60,686 nucleotides of DNA from Bacteroides sp. (GTDB lineage Bacteria > Bacteroidota > Bacteroidia > Bacteroidales > Muribaculaceae): NCBI GenBank assembly GCA_014801945.1, contig JAAVDF010000023.1:1-60686 (forward strand), read 5' to 3'. The translations under genes and the position numbers were made by a program. Positions 17,487 through 28,691 of this stretch are shown here, in pieces (position 1 is the stretch's first letter; each line of letters opens with the position of its first letter). The notes below the pieces were generated by a model, which worked only from the letters and a program-made list of their open reading frames with translations, did not search any database and was not told where the DNA came from.

Positions 17487-19047
17487 ATGATAAATTCACA
17501 TTTTATCCGTTATATTGGACGCCATGCATCGTCCTACTTGCATTTTTGGGCTGTCGTATCACTTATTTATTCCTTGACGGTAATCACAGCCGAACTGTCA
17601 TCATTACCGATAAACGGTTTGCGGTCCTGTGTGATGGTTGCCGGGCAGTGGATCATGATTGCTATCTGTTCGTGGGGATTGATCGGTCTTATGTCGCTGA
17701 GCAAACGGGTTTTCGCACTTCTGTTTACTCCGTTTCTGGTCCTGAGTGCGGTAATCGCGTTCTTCAGTGTGACGATTGGTACGGGGCTGACTGCTACGAC
17801 TATTGAAATCGCTCTTGTCAACGATGCTGAGTCCCGGTTTGGTCCTGACCGTCATAATCGCATTAATGGCGGGAGTGGCGGCTGCCGTCGTCCGTTGGAA
17901 GCGTGTCGTGTCTCCGACAGGACGCATGGGATTGTGGTTGTTCCTGATTTTTGCGATAGTCTCCTCATTGCCGCTGGTAGCACCGTCACGTGTGGCAAAT
18001 GCAATCGGAGCGAGGATGCCATATTCCATATACTTCGGATTGCGTGATTATCTTGCCAACCGCCACGAGATCCTTACCGAGCGTCATGCCTTTGACGGGA
18101 TTCCGGCTGTAGCTCCTGCTGACGCTCCTGACGTGATAGTCGTGCTCGGTGAGTCACTCCGTGCTGATCATCTGCCAATGAATGGTTATGAACGGAATAC
18201 GATGCCGAATATAAGCAATGACACGTCAGTCATATCGTTTCCGAATATCAAAGGGCACGCTTTCTATACCCACACAGCTGTGCCACTGATCCTCACCCGT
18301 GCGAGGGGCAGAGATTTCGAATGTGCTTACGAAGAGCCATCGTTCATAACATTGTTCAATAAGGCCGGATTCAACACGGCTTGGTTTGCAAATCAGGATC
18401 TTGGATCGTCATACGCATATTTCGCTCATGAGGCTGATACTCTTGCTTATACGAATGCATCCCGTTCATTATACGTGTATTCCGACTGGCTCGATACGGA
18501 TCTCCTTCAACCGATAGGGGAGTGGTTGAGCGGTAACATCCGGCAGGTGGGAGCAAGTATGGCGGTCATACATACGATAGGATCACATTGGTGGTATAAG
18601 TCACATTACACCGGTGATGATGCCCGTTTCCTGCCCGATACGCATAGCAAGGATATCGGGTCACTGACAAACGAGCAGATCATAAATGCCTATGACAATA
18701 CCATCATTGCGACGGACCGTTTTCTCGCCGCTCTGTTCTCCATGCTCCGTTCCCGTAATTCTGTTGTGGTGTTTATCTCGGATCATGGTGAGGCTCTCGG
18801 TGAAGATGGGCTTTATCTTCATGGTGTTGACCATGAATCCATACACCATCCGGCATGTCTCGTATGGACAAGTCCGGAATTTGGCAGACGCTATCCTCAT
18901 AAAGTCGAAGCCATGGAAGCCTCGCGACTAAAAGACGCTACGACGGATGTGATTTTCCATACGGTGCTCGATGCCGGCGGGATCTCCACACCGATTTTTG
19001 ATTCATCTTTAAGCCTGATGCACAATGAAGCGGATAGTATGGATTGA
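17487..19047 (+). pseudogene. EptA-like phosphoethanolamine transferase, frameshifted
   Basis: Two frames together make one membrane-bound alkaline-phosphatase-fold transferase. The first frame (from 17487) codes for three to four hydrophobic helices ending TATTIEIALVND near 17825, after which it turns into non-membrane nonsense and stops at 18047. The frame one base on (open from 17803) continues with SPGLVLTVIIALMAG, a further helix, then the periplasmic domain. That domain has the metal-site VVLGESLRADHL and MNGYERNTMPN, the probable nucleophile segment YTHTAVPLILTRA, VIHTIGSHWWY and VVFISDHGEALGEDG. The switch falls at about 17820-17850, with no slippery heptamer, so a deletion or insertion is likely. 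Intact relatives put phosphoethanolamine on lipid A. The C-terminal piece lacks the first helices. Confidence 0.78.
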
Positions 19048-20038
19048 TTATGCCAAATCAATGGCGATATTTCTTGTCGTATTGCTTCATGTGCATTGCA
19101 CCTATGAGGTGTCAAAAATTATCAATGCCATGATCATGCCGATGTTTTTCATGCTTTCGGGCTATCTTTTCAGCTATGACCGCAATCCCTCGCAGCTACG
19201 TTTTGTCCGAAAACGTTTGCGTCAGCTCCTTGTACCTTATCTCTGGATAAATATTGTGGCTTGGATGGCATGGGTCGTAGTCTTGCGGCATTTTGGTGAG
19301 GATGCAGCTTCGGAGATTGAATGGCACACACCGTTGCGTGGCATTTTTACCGGAGTCGTGCCTATGCTGGTACATGATATTCCTCTCTGGTCGCTGCTGA
19401 GTTTCTTTGTTGTCGAGATGGTGTTTTATCCGCTAGGTCGGAAAATATCTCGTGTCTGTGCCGTCGGCCTTATGGCTATGGCTTTGTCGTTGGGTCTATA
19501 TGTCCTTTTCCCTGAGCGGATAAGCTCGCTTCCATTGGTGATCGGACCTTCGCTGGCCGGTCTGGGATTCTACGCCATAGGTTATCTATGGCAGAGGGCT
19601 GAAAGTGTGTGGCATATCAACAAAGTACTGTTAGGATGGCCGGCGACAGTGATTTATATTCTGATTTTCTCGGTAGCTTTTGATGCGAATGGATATGTGG
19701 ATTTCTACATCTGCCATTTCGGAGATTATTTGTTGTTTTTCATTTCATCACTCACCGGATCGCTTGCAGTAATTTCGTTGATGAAGGGATTAGCTTCATT
19801 GGTAGGCAGCAGTTGGTTAGTGTGTTTCATTTCCGATGGGACACTTATCATATGCGGGTTTCACTTGCTTGTATTTGCCGCCATCAAGGGAATAGCACTT
19901 TTCCTTTTCGGACTACAACCAGAACAGATAACCAAAGGTCTGCTCCCCGGTTAGATCTTCGCAATTATAGCATTTGCGGCTACTCTGCCGATAGTCTGGT
20001 TTGTGCGTCGGTTCATGCGGGTGCTTGTCGATAAATAA
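19025..20038 (+). pseudogene. Acyltransferase-3 family membrane protein with in-frame amber stop
   Basis: The frame from the ATG at 19025 codes for a polytopic membrane protein opening with the acyltransferase-3 mark RIVWIDYAKSMAIFLVVLLH and FMLSGYLFSY, with about nine helices. A TAG at 19952-19954 ends it after 309 residues. The same frame then continues without interruption for 27 more residues (IFAIIAFAATLPIVWFVRRF and so on) to a TAA at 20036-20038. Those residues form a last transmembrane helix with a basic cytoplasmic tail, as expected of the intact family. So a nonsense mutation has removed the last helix. The start overlaps the end of the broken transferase gene by 23 bp. Whether the shortened protein still works is unknown. 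Confidence 0.75.
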
Positions 20039-20083
20039 TCAGCGAATTTTCAACGGAATTATGTCGGATATATAGAAATTCTG

Positions 20084-20091
20084 TAAATTTG
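20084..20091 (+). promoter_or_regulatory. -7 promoter element before purU
   Basis: TAAATTTG matches the TAnnTTTG element 36 bp before the purU start codon. No convincing -33 element was found at the usual spacing. Confidence 0.45.
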
Positions 20092-20127
20092 CGGAAAATA
20101 TTAACAAATCGTAATTAACAGTCAGAA

Positions 20128-20994
20128 GTGGAAGCTAAGAAACCAACAGCTATATTGAGAATGCATTGTCCCGATAAGCCGGGTATCATTGCTGTGATTT
20201 CGGATTTTATTACAACGAATCGTGGAAACATCATCTATCTTGATCAGTATGTGGATCATGTCAATGGTGTTTTCTATATGCGTGTCGAATGGGAGCTTGA
20301 AAATTTCCTTATCCCGTCGGAAAAGATAAGCGAATACTTCAACACGCTATACGCCATGCGCTACAACATGACGTATCGTGTAAGTTTCTCGAAACGTCGC
20401 CAGAAAATGGCAATCTTCGTCAGCAAGATGTCACACTGTCTCTATGATATGCTTGCGCGTTATGTTGCCGGCGAGTGGGATGTGGAGATCCCCGTTATCA
20501 TAAGCAATCATCCGGATCTTGCGATTGCAGGAAAGCAGTTCGGCATACCGTTCGAACATATTCCCGTCAACCGTGACAATAAGGAGGAAATGGAGCAGCG
20601 CGAGTTTGAGATACTTGACCGTTATGGTGTGAATTTCATCGTGCTCGCACGCTATATGCAGGTGCTTTCCGAGAATTTCATCGAGCGTTATCCCAACCGC
20701 ATCATAAACATCCATCATTCATTTCTTCCTGCCTTTGTAGGTGCAAAGCCCTATCATCAGGCATACGAGCGAGGGGTGAAACTCATTGGTGCTACGAGTC
20801 ACTATGTGACTACCGAACTTGACGCAGGTCCGATCATCGAGCAGGATGTGGTGCGCATAAGCCACAAGGACACTATTGATGATCTTGTCAAGAAGGGACG
20901 CGATCTTGAGAAGATAGTGCTTTCGCGTGCGGTCGAGAAGCATATTCAGCGAAAGATCCTGACCTATGACAATAAAACTGTGGTGTTTAGCTGA
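20128..20994 (+). CDS. purU: Formyltetrahydrofolate deformylase
   Basis: The 288-residue enzyme has an N-terminal ACT domain (ILRMHCPDKPGIIAVISDFI, about residues 9-28) and a C-terminal formyltransferase fold. The catalytic segment is INIHHSFLPAFVGAKPYHQA and is followed by GATSHYVTTELDAGPIIEQD, giving the Asn, His and Asp of the family. It hydrolyses 10-formyl-THF to formate and THF, which balances one-carbon pools and feeds formate to PurT-type steps. The start is a GTG at 20128; no ATG fits before the ACT domain. Confidence 0.94.
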   Translation: MEAKKPTAILRMHCPDKPGIIAVISDFITTNRGNIIYLDQYVDHVNGVFYMRVEWELENFLIPSEKISEYFNTLYAMRYNMTYRVSFSKRRQKMAIFVSKMSHCLYDMLARYVAGEWDVEIPVIISNHPDLAIAGKQFGIPFEHIPVNRDNKEEMEQREFEILDRYGVNFIVLARYMQVLSENFIERYPNRIINIHHSFLPAFVGAKPYHQAYERGVKLIGATSHYVTTELDAGPIIEQDVVRISHKDTIDDLVKKGRDLEKIVLSRAVEKHIQRKILTYDNKTVVFS

Positions 20995-21324
20995 TTTTTG
21001 TGACTTTTTTGATTTTATTCATCTTAATTGCGATTTTTGCAGCTAAAATTCATAATCTTATTGTAGGATAAAATAAAAATAATGTCTAAATTTGCACTTG
21101 AGTTATCCGATGGCATATTGTCAGCGGATCGACTTTATCCGATAGGAGAATTTGTGATTTAATAATTTAGTTTTTCAAACAGTTAACCTCAGGTAACATA
21201 GTATTAAAAAACTTCGCTAATTGCTAATTTAATTCACGATAATCAACCGTAAAGACAGCCGCGAGGCATGTCCTTCAAAAAAACAACAATTGTCTCAACT
21301 CAAAACTTCAAGAACTACACTTAA
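20995..21324 (+). promoter_or_regulatory. 330-bp gene-free region with promoter and long leader for the pseudouridine synthase
   Basis: This AT-rich stretch contains a -7 element TAAATTTG at 21087-21094; the nearest upstream TTG (21061-21063) is 23 nt away, longer than usual. Transcription from there would give a leader of about 225 nt. The leader contains a GC-rich patch near 21255-21272 but no long stem or known riboswitch that I can recognise. No clear terminator for purU was found. Confidence 0.45.
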
Positions 21325-22908
21325 ATGGACAGCAACGAAAAGAAAAGCAAGCGCCCGCGCATCGGAGTGCGCCCGGTAAGCTCAGACAGTGCCGATACTC
21401 ATAACGACTACACTACACAAGAGAACGGCAGCCACCAGACGGAAGGTCAGGAACGCCATCAGGGTTCTTACAATTCCTATGGCAACAATCGTACCTATCA
21501 GCCCCGTCCTTACAACAATAACCGTCAGGGTTCATACGGAAATAACCGCTACAACAATCAGGGCGGCTATAACAACCGTTACAATAACAACAATAACCGT
21601 TACAACAACTATCAGCCCCGTACTCAGGCAAATCCGCAGCTTGAAGGTGAACCCCAGACTTCAGCAGAGGGTGTTGCAGCAAGCACTACGGAAGGTGAGA
21701 CTCCTGCATATCAGCCCCGTCCTTCCTACAACCGCTATAACAATCAGGGTGGATACAACAACTATAACAACAACCGTCAGGGCGGCTATAACAACAACCG
21801 TCAGGGCGGCTATAACAACAATCGTCAGGGCGGTTACAACAACAACCGTCAGGGCGGCTATAACAACAATCGTCAGGGCGGCTACAACAACCGTCAGCAA
21901 GGCGACTACAACAACAACCGTCAGCAGGGCGACTACAACAACAACCGTCAGGGCGGCTACAACAACAACCGTCAGGGCGGCTACAACAACAATCGTCAGG
22001 GCGGCTACAACAACAACCGTCAGGGCGGCTTCAATAATAACCGTCAGCAGGGTGGTTACAACAATAACCGTCAGGGCGGCTTCAAGAAACCCAATAACCG
22101 CCAGAACCAGTATGGTATGCCGCAGGGCGGACGTAGCTTCACTCCGCGTCCCCGCCGCATAGAGTACGAGATGCCCATTCCCGATCCCAATGAGCAGATC
22201 CGTCTCAATAAGTTTATGGCAAACGCCGGTCTTTGCTCACGTCGTGAGGCTGACGAATACATCCAGCAGGGTCTCATCAAGGTCAACGGCGAGGTCGTGA
22301 CCGAACTCGGAACAAAGATCTCTCACAACGATGTGGTTGAATACAACGACAAGGTTGTAACTCTCGAAAGCAAGTGCTACATCCTTCTAAACAAACCGAA
22401 GGATTGCGTAACTACCAGCGATGACCCCAACGGCCGTCTTACTGTCATGGATCTCGTGAAGGGTGCTTGCGAAGAGCGCATCTATCCCGTAGGCCGTCTT
22501 GACCGCAACACTACCGGTGTGCTTCTCCTCACTAATGACGGTGATCTCGCTTCCAAGCTTACCCATCCCAAGTTCGTGAAGAAGAAGATCTATCACGTAT
22601 GGACCGACAAGGATATCGCTGAGGAGGATATGCAGCGTATCGCCGACGGTATCGAGCTTGAGGATGGACCGATCCATGCCGATGCCATCTCGTATGCTAC
22701 CGAGACTGACCGCAATCAGGCCGGTATCGAGATCCATTCGGGTCGCAACCGTATCGTGCGCCGTATTTTCGAGAGCCTCGGTTATCACGTCACCAAGCTT
22801 GACCGTGTGTATTTCGCAGGTCTCACCAAGAAGAATCTTCCCCGCGGTCGCTGGCGTTACCTTACTCAGGAAGAGGTCAACTTCCTTAAAATGGGTTCAT
22901 TCGAATAA
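21325..22908 (+). CDS. RluB-family rRNA pseudouridine synthase with Asn/Arg/Gly-rich N-terminal extension
   Basis: The 527-residue protein joins a disordered N-terminal extension (residues 1-285) to a normal RsuA/RluB enzyme. The S4 RNA-binding domain starts at IRLNKFMANAGLCSRREADEY. The catalytic domain has GRLDRNTTGVLLLTNDGDL, with the catalytic Asp in GRLD, and ends with RNRIVRRIFESLGYHVTKLDR. The RluB group modifies U2605 of 23S rRNA (E. coli numbering); RsuA and RluE/F are alternatives. The extension is almost only Asn, Gln, Arg, Gly and Tyr, and should bind RNA loosely or phase-separate; that is inference. Relatives in Bacteroidota often carry such tails. Confidence 0.9.
   Translation: MDSNEKKSKRPRIGVRPVSSDSADTHNDYTTQENGSHQTEGQERHQGSYNSYGNNRTYQPRPYNNNRQGSYGNNRYNNQGGYNNRYNNNNNRYNNYQPRTQANPQLEGEPQTSAEGVAASTTEGETPAYQPRPSYNRYNNQGGYNNYNNNRQGGYNNNRQGGYNNNRQGGYNNNRQGGYNNNRQGGYNNRQQGDYNNNRQQGDYNNNRQGGYNNNRQGGYNNNRQGGYNNNRQGGFNNNRQQGGYNNNRQGGFKKPNNRQNQYGMPQGGRSFTPRPRRIEYEMPIPDPNEQIRLNKFMANAGLCSRREADEYIQQGLIKVNGEVVTELGTKISHNDVVEYNDKVVTLESKCYILLNKPKDCVTTSDDPNGRLTVMDLVKGACEERIYPVGRLDRNTTGVLLLTNDGDLASKLTHPKFVKKKIYHVWTDKDIAEEDMQRIADGIELEDGPIHADAISYATETDRNQAGIEIHSGRNRIVRRIFESLGYHVTKLDRVYFAGLTKKNLPRGRWRYLTQEEVNFLKMGSFE
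21769..22080 (+). repeat. Tandem 24-bp coding repeat (YNNNRQGG units)
   Basis: About thirteen units of an eight-codon repeat (Tyr-Asn-Asn-Asn-Arg-Gln-Gly-Gly) follow each other with small variations, such as RQQGD and a shorter NNRQ unit. Neighbouring units are nearly identical in DNA, differing mainly at third positions (TAT/TAC, AAC/AAT). Because units are multiples of three, recombination or slippage would change tail length but keep the enzyme in frame. Confidence 0.9.
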
Positions 22909-22918
22909 AATCATAGGA

Positions 22919-22963
22919 TGCTGTGTCCAAATCAACTCGGAATTTATCCATTCTGACACAGCA
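22919..22963 (+). other. 9-bp stem between the pseudouridine synthase and asnS
   Basis: TGCTGTGTC at 22919-22927 pairs perfectly with 22955-22963 across a 27-nt loop. No T tract follows, so it is a weak terminator candidate or an asnS leader structure. It lies 30 bp before asnS. Confidence 0.4.
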
Positions 22964-22992
22964 ACAAACACATATTATCATATAGCTTGAAA

Positions 22993-24384
22993 ATGAAAAG
23001 GACTAAAGTAGTCGATCTGCTCAAGGATGCCTCACTCATCGGTACGGAGGTCGAGGCAAAAGGTTGGGTGCGTACCCGCCGAGGCAACAAGCATGTTCAG
23101 TTCGTGCAGCTCAATGACGGATCGTCAATAAAGAATATCCAGATCGTGTTTGATATGGCCAAGTTTACTGAAGAGGAACTGAAGCCAGTCACCACCGGTT
23201 CAAGTATCTGCGTCAAGGGTATGCTCGTTGAGTCGCAGGGCAAAGGTCAGACCTGTGAAGTGCAGGCTGACAGCCTTCTTGTCTATGGCACGGCCGACGT
23301 GGAGAGCTATCCTCTTCAGAAGAAGGGCCACACTCTTGAGTTCCTGCGTGAGATAGCGCATCTCCGTCCGCGTACCAACACGTTCGGTGCTATCCTACGC
23401 GTGCGCAGCACACTTGCGTTCGCTATCCACAAATTCTTCAACGAACGTGGATTCTATTACCTGAACACTCCTCTGATCACAGCCAGTGATGCAGAAGGTG
23501 CGGGCGCGATGTTTCAGGTAACGACGCTTGATCTGGACAATCTCCCCAAGACTGAAGAAGGTAAGACTGATTATTCGCAGGATTTCTTCGGTAAGCGTAC
23601 GTCACTTACAGTGTCAGGACAGCTCGAAGGCGAGCTTGGTGCCACTGCTCTCGGTCAGATCTATACATTCGGTCCTACTTTCCGCGCAGAGAACTCCAAC
23701 ACACCCCGTCACCTGTCGGAATTCTGGATGGTAGAGCCTGAGATGGCTTTCTATGACATCACTGACAATATGGATCTCGCTGAGGAGTTCGTGAAATATT
23801 GTATCAACTACGCTCTCGAACATTCGCTTGACGATATCACTTTCCTTCAGGAAATGTATGACAAGGATCTTATCGAGCGTCTGAAATTCGTGGTCGATAA
23901 TGACTTTATCCGTCTCAGCTATGCCGAGGGTGTGAAGATCCTTGAGGAATCAGGCAAGAAGTTTGAGTTCCCCGTTCATTGGGGCACTGACCTCCAGAGT
24001 GAACATGAGCGTTATCTCGTAGAGGAACATTTCAAGAAGCCCGTAATCCTTACCGACTATCCTAAGGAGATCAAGGCATTCTACATGAAGCAGAATGAGG
24101 ATGGCAAGACTGTCCGCGCTATGGATGTGCTCTTCCCCCATATCGGAGAGATCATCGGCGGTTCTGAACGTGAGGAGAATTACGACAAGCTCCTTGCCCG
24201 CATCGAGGAACTTAATATCCCGATGAAGGATATGTGGTGGTATCTCGATACCCGTCGTTTCGGTACTGTACCTCACTCCGGTTTCGGTCTCGGATTCGAA
24301 CGCCTCGTGCTTTTCGTTACAGGTATGACAAACATCCGTGACGTTATCGCTTTCCCCCGTACACCGGGCAAGGCAGAGTTCTAA
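22993..24384 (+). CDS. asnS: Asparaginyl-tRNA synthetase
   Basis: The 463-residue class IIb synthetase has an N-terminal OB-fold anticodon domain ([20 protein letters not shown]). The catalytic core contains motif 2 ([21 protein letters not shown]) and motif 3 ([15 protein letters not shown]). Lack of the AspRS insertion and the AsnRS style of the motif-2 loop (NTPRHLSEF) support Asn rather than Asp. The ATG at 22993 is chosen over a TTG six bases upstream. Confidence 0.96.
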   Translation: MKRTKVVDLLKDASLIGTEVEAKGWVRTRRGNKHVQFVQLNDGSSIKNIQIVFDMAKFTEEELKPVTTGSSICVKGMLVESQGKGQTCEVQADSLLVYGTADVESYPLQKKGHTLEFLREIAHLRPRTNTFGAILRVRSTLAFAIHKFFNERGFYYLNTPLITASDAEGAGAMFQVTTLDLDNLPKTEEGKTDYSQDFFGKRTSLTVSGQLEGELGATALGQIYTFGPTFRAENSNTPRHLSEFWMVEPEMAFYDITDNMDLAEEFVKYCINYALEHSLDDITFLQEMYDKDLIERLKFVVDNDFIRLSYAEGVKILEESGKKFEFPVHWGTDLQSEHERYLVEEHFKKPVILTDYPKEIKAFYMKQNEDGKTVRAMDVLFPHIGEIIGGSEREENYDKLLARIEELNIPMKDMWWYLDTRRFGTVPHSGFGLGFERLVLFVTGMTNIRDVIAFPRTPGKAEF

Positions 24385-24401
24385 CAGAAGGCCGTAAAAG
24401 C

Positions 24402-24455
24402 TATCAAATAATAGCGGAAGATGATCTTCGGATCATCTTCCGCTATTATTTGATA
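24402..24455. terminator. 25-bp perfect hairpin between convergent genes
   Basis: The arms 24402-24426 and 24431-24455 are perfectly complementary over 25 bp and close a TTCG tetraloop with a C-G closing pair, an unusually stable loop in RNA. It lies 17 bp after the asnS stop and 30 bp after the end of the opposite-strand membrane-protein gene, so it probably terminates both. It has AT-rich outer ends but no separate T tract. Confidence 0.8.
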
Positions 24456-24485
24456 CCTACCGTACTTCCGGCGTTACGTCTGCGT

Positions 24486-24773
24486 TCAGACATTTTCGGT
24501 AAGTTCGGTTGATTTAGATGTGTCTGTAGCTGAATTTTCTTTTTCCTTGAGTTCAAGTTCTTTTCGCTGAGCTTTCATCTCACCTTTGCGTTCGGACGAA
24601 CGTCCGATGAGCATGAATAGACCGCCGAGAAGGATAAGAACACAGAATGAAACTGCCGTTGTCCATGAAGCGAATGCCATAATCCCTGCCAGCATTATGA
24701 TCAGGTAGGCGATCACCACTCCCATAAGGAGAATGAAACCTAACCAGAATAGACCTTTACCAAATGATTTCAT
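24486..24773 (-). CDS. Small membrane protein with two helices and a charged tail
   Basis: The 95-residue product has two hydrophobic segments (about residues 7-33 and 38-58) and a highly charged C-terminal tail of Lys and Glu (ERKGEMKAQRKELELKEKE). No family motif is visible. It has its own promoter-like sequence inside the end of thiH, and converges on asnS. Function unknown. Confidence 0.68.
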   Translation of the reverse strand: MKSFGKGLFWLGFILLMGVVIAYLIIMLAGIMAFASWTTAVSFCVLILLGGLFMLIGRSSERKGEMKAQRKELELKEKENSATDTSKSTELTENV

Positions 24774-24886
24774 AATACAAAATAGTTAAATATGTGAGTG
24801 TATTTTAAATAAAATCTCTTTATACTATATATAAGTATCCGCACTATGAAAAAGTTTTGATAAAACTCGATTTTGTGATGATGTGG

Positions 24887-24916
24887 CAAAATTAAATCGA
24901 TTACGGTTCAGTCAAA
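24887..24916 (-). promoter_or_regulatory. Promoter for the small membrane protein
   Basis: Read on the minus strand, TTTG (24916-24913), an 18-nt spacer and TAATTTTG (24894-24887) match the Bacteroidota promoter. The -33 part lies inside the last codons of thiH. Transcription would start near 24882 and give a leader of about 110 nt. Confidence 0.6.
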
Positions 24917-26017
24917 CACTTTGTCCCAGTCTTTCCAGACGGCTTCATAGCCGAGGCGGCGGATATCGGCGGCGACCGCTTCCGGTGAGCGCGGATCGGA
25001 GACCTCGAATTGCTCCAATGCATCAGGTGTGGATACATAGCCTCCCGGTTCGGTCTTACTTCCGGCACTCATGGATGTCACTCCGAGTTTCATCATGTTG
25101 GCTCTGAATGCCGGATCTTCACGGGTGGAGTAGGAGATATCTACGTCATGATCAAAGATTCGGAAAGCAAAGGTCACTTGGGCAAGTTCGCGGTCGGTCA
25201 TTATCACTTTCGGCTGATAGCCTCCCTCGGCGGGACACATACGCGGGAAGTTGACGCTATAACGTGTACGCCAATAATTTTTCCTCAGATAGCGCAGATG
25301 GCGGGCGAGCATGGTCAGATCTGTACGCCAGTCTTCCAGTCCGATTAGCACACCCATACCGATCTTGTGGACACCGGCCTGACCCATGCGGTCGAAACCG
25401 TTGACACGCCAGTCGAATATGGATTTCATTCCCTTGGGGTGATAGTTCCTGTAGTTCGTCGCATTGTATGTCTCCTGAAAACATACCACACCGTTGAGGC
25501 CACTTTTGACGAGGCGGGCATAGTTCTCGGTTTTCATAGGCATGACCTCGATGGTGAGATTGTTGAAGTAAGGACGGCATACGTGGAGCACTTCCTCAAG
25601 ATAATCCACACCGTTGAGCGTTGGAAACTCACCGGAAACTATGAGAAGATTCTCGAATGGTCCAAGCCTGCGGATGGCCTCACACTCGGCTTTGACCTGA
25701 TCCATTGTCAGAGTGACGCGTTCGAGAGGATTGCTGTGGTTGAATCCGCAATAGACGCAGTGGTTTGTGCAGGCATTGGAGACATACATGGGGATGTACA
25801 TGGATATAGTCTTGCCGAAGCGTTCGAGAGTGTAGCGGTGGCTCAGTTGCGCCATTTCTTCAAGAAACGGAGCTGCTGCCGGAGAGACGAGAGCCATGAA
25901 ATCCTCAATGCTGAGGTGGTCTTTCCTCAAAGCTGCGCGGACATGGGACGCGTTGCGCGACAGAATGAAATCTGTAGTCTCATCCCAGTCATATTTTTTC
26001 AGTTCGTCTGAAAACAT
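24908..26017 (-). CDS. thiH: 2-iminoacetate synthase
   Basis: The 369-residue radical-SAM enzyme carries the cluster motif CTNHCVYCGF at about residue 83, preceded by MYIPMYVSNA. It cleaves tyrosine to dehydroglycine (2-iminoacetate) and p-cresol, supplying the glycine-derived part of the thiazole ring to ThiG in organisms without ThiO. Later segments such as NFPRMCPAEGGY and VTSMSAGSKTEPGGY fit ThiH. It is last in the thiamine operon, 59 bp after thiC. Confidence 0.95.
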   Translation of the reverse strand: MFSDELKKYDWDETTDFILSRNASHVRAALRKDHLSIEDFMALVSPAAAPFLEEMAQLSHRYTLERFGKTISMYIPMYVSNACTNHCVYCGFNHSNPLERVTLTMDQVKAECEAIRRLGPFENLLIVSGEFPTLNGVDYLEEVLHVCRPYFNNLTIEVMPMKTENYARLVKSGLNGVVCFQETYNATNYRNYHPKGMKSIFDWRVNGFDRMGQAGVHKIGMGVLIGLEDWRTDLTMLARHLRYLRKNYWRTRYSVNFPRMCPAEGGYQPKVIMTDRELAQVTFAFRIFDHDVDISYSTREDPAFRANMMKLGVTSMSAGSKTEPGGYVSTPDALEQFEVSDPRSPEAVAADIRRLGYEAVWKDWDKVFD

Positions 26018-26076
26018 AGTCGTGTAGGGTTGGATATTGAAACCGTAGGCCGATGATATTCGATAACCGGCCGCCG

Positions 26077-27837
<1,761 letters not shown>

Positions 27838-27895
27838 TTATGGAAGGGTATGAGCCGTTCTGTCCGTAGGGTAGGGCAGATCTTATTGCGGCTGC

Positions 27896-28672
27896 TTAGA
27901 GATTCAGAAATTCAGTAAGAGGACTTGTTGCAGATGCTGAATCGGAAACCGTACCCAGTCCGGCGAGGTAGGCTTTGCGTCCGGCTTCGACTGCAAGACG
28001 GAAGGCTACGGCCATCTCCACCGGATCACCTGCTACCGCGATTGCTGTGTTGACAAGCACGGCATCAGCACCCATTTCCATGGCTTCAGCTGCGTGGGAT
28101 GGTGCACCGAGTCCTGCATCGATCACCACTGGAACACGGCTCTCACGGATAATGATTTCGATGAAATCGCGTGTGCGGAGACCTTTGTTTGTTCCGATCG
28201 GTGCTCCGAGAGGCATGACGGCGGCAGTACCGACTTCTTCGAGTCGCTTACAGAGCACGGGATCAGCCTGAATGTAAGGAAGAACCTTGAAGCCTTGTCT
28301 GGCAAGAATCTCGGTAGCCTTCAGTGTCTCGACCGGGTCGGGCAGAAGATACTTCGGATCAGGATGAATTTCAAGTTTTATGAAATCAGTCCCGAAACAG
28401 TCACGGGCGAGATTGGCTGCGAGGACTGCTTCGTCGGCTGTGCGGACACCTGACGTGTTGGGGAGAAACTGGACATGATCACGGTTGATGTGTCGGAGCA
28501 TATCGTCCTCCTCCTCGTTCTGCATGTCGATGCGTTTCATTGCCACTGTGATCATTTCGGACCCCGATGCAAGGATAGATTCGAGCATAAGGGGGTTGGA
28601 GGAAAATTTTCCCGTTCCTACAAAGAGGCGTGACGTGAATGATTTTCCTCCGATGGTTAAAAGGTCTTTCAT
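27896..28672 (-). CDS. thiG: Thiazole synthase
   Basis: The 258-residue TIM-barrel enzyme opens with [17 protein letters not shown] and has the Lys-containing [14 protein letters not shown] segment, then [13 protein letters not shown] and [21 protein letters not shown], the phosphate-binding and active-site parts of ThiG. It joins DXP, ThiS-thiocarboxylate and iminoacetate to make the thiazole phosphate. Gene spacing is 19 bp from thiE. Confidence 0.96.
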   Translation of the reverse strand: MKDLLTIGGKSFTSRLFVGTGKFSSNPLMLESILASGSEMITVAMKRIDMQNEEEDDMLRHINRDHVQFLPNTSGVRTADEAVLAANLARDCFGTDFIKLEIHPDPKYLLPDPVETLKATEILARQGFKVLPYIQADPVLCKRLEEVGTAAVMPLGAPIGTNKGLRTRDFIEIIIRESRVPVVIDAGLGAPSHAAEAMEMGADAVLVNTAIAVAGDPVEMAVAFRLAVEAGRKAYLAGLGTVSDSASATSPLTEFLNL

Positions 28673-28691
28673 CTAAATTTTATATGAGGGG

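Noticed and set aside
17474-17806. 110-residue plus-strand open frame at the start of the broken transferase
   Set aside because: The overlapping frame from 17487 codes for clear membrane helices continuing into the transferase; this one is Cys- and Tyr-rich noise.
17803-19047. Intact stand-alone sulfatase starting at the TTG at 17803
   Set aside because: It would begin inside the membrane region, and the missing first helices are coded directly upstream in another frame, so a frameshifted gene fits better.
21769-22080. Regular repeats that could suggest a CRISPR array
   Set aside because: The units are contiguous, without unique spacers, and encode YNNNRQGG in frame with a real enzyme.
21389-22162. 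257-residue plus-strand open frame overlapping the pseudouridine synthase gene
   Set aside because: It is a Thr/Val/Ile/Arg-rich shadow made by the 24-bp coding repeats in another frame; no start signal or domain supports it.
24908-26011. Plus-strand open frames opposite thiH, including 25367-26011
   Set aside because: Antisense to a radical-SAM gene with clear motifs; no independent promoter or domain.
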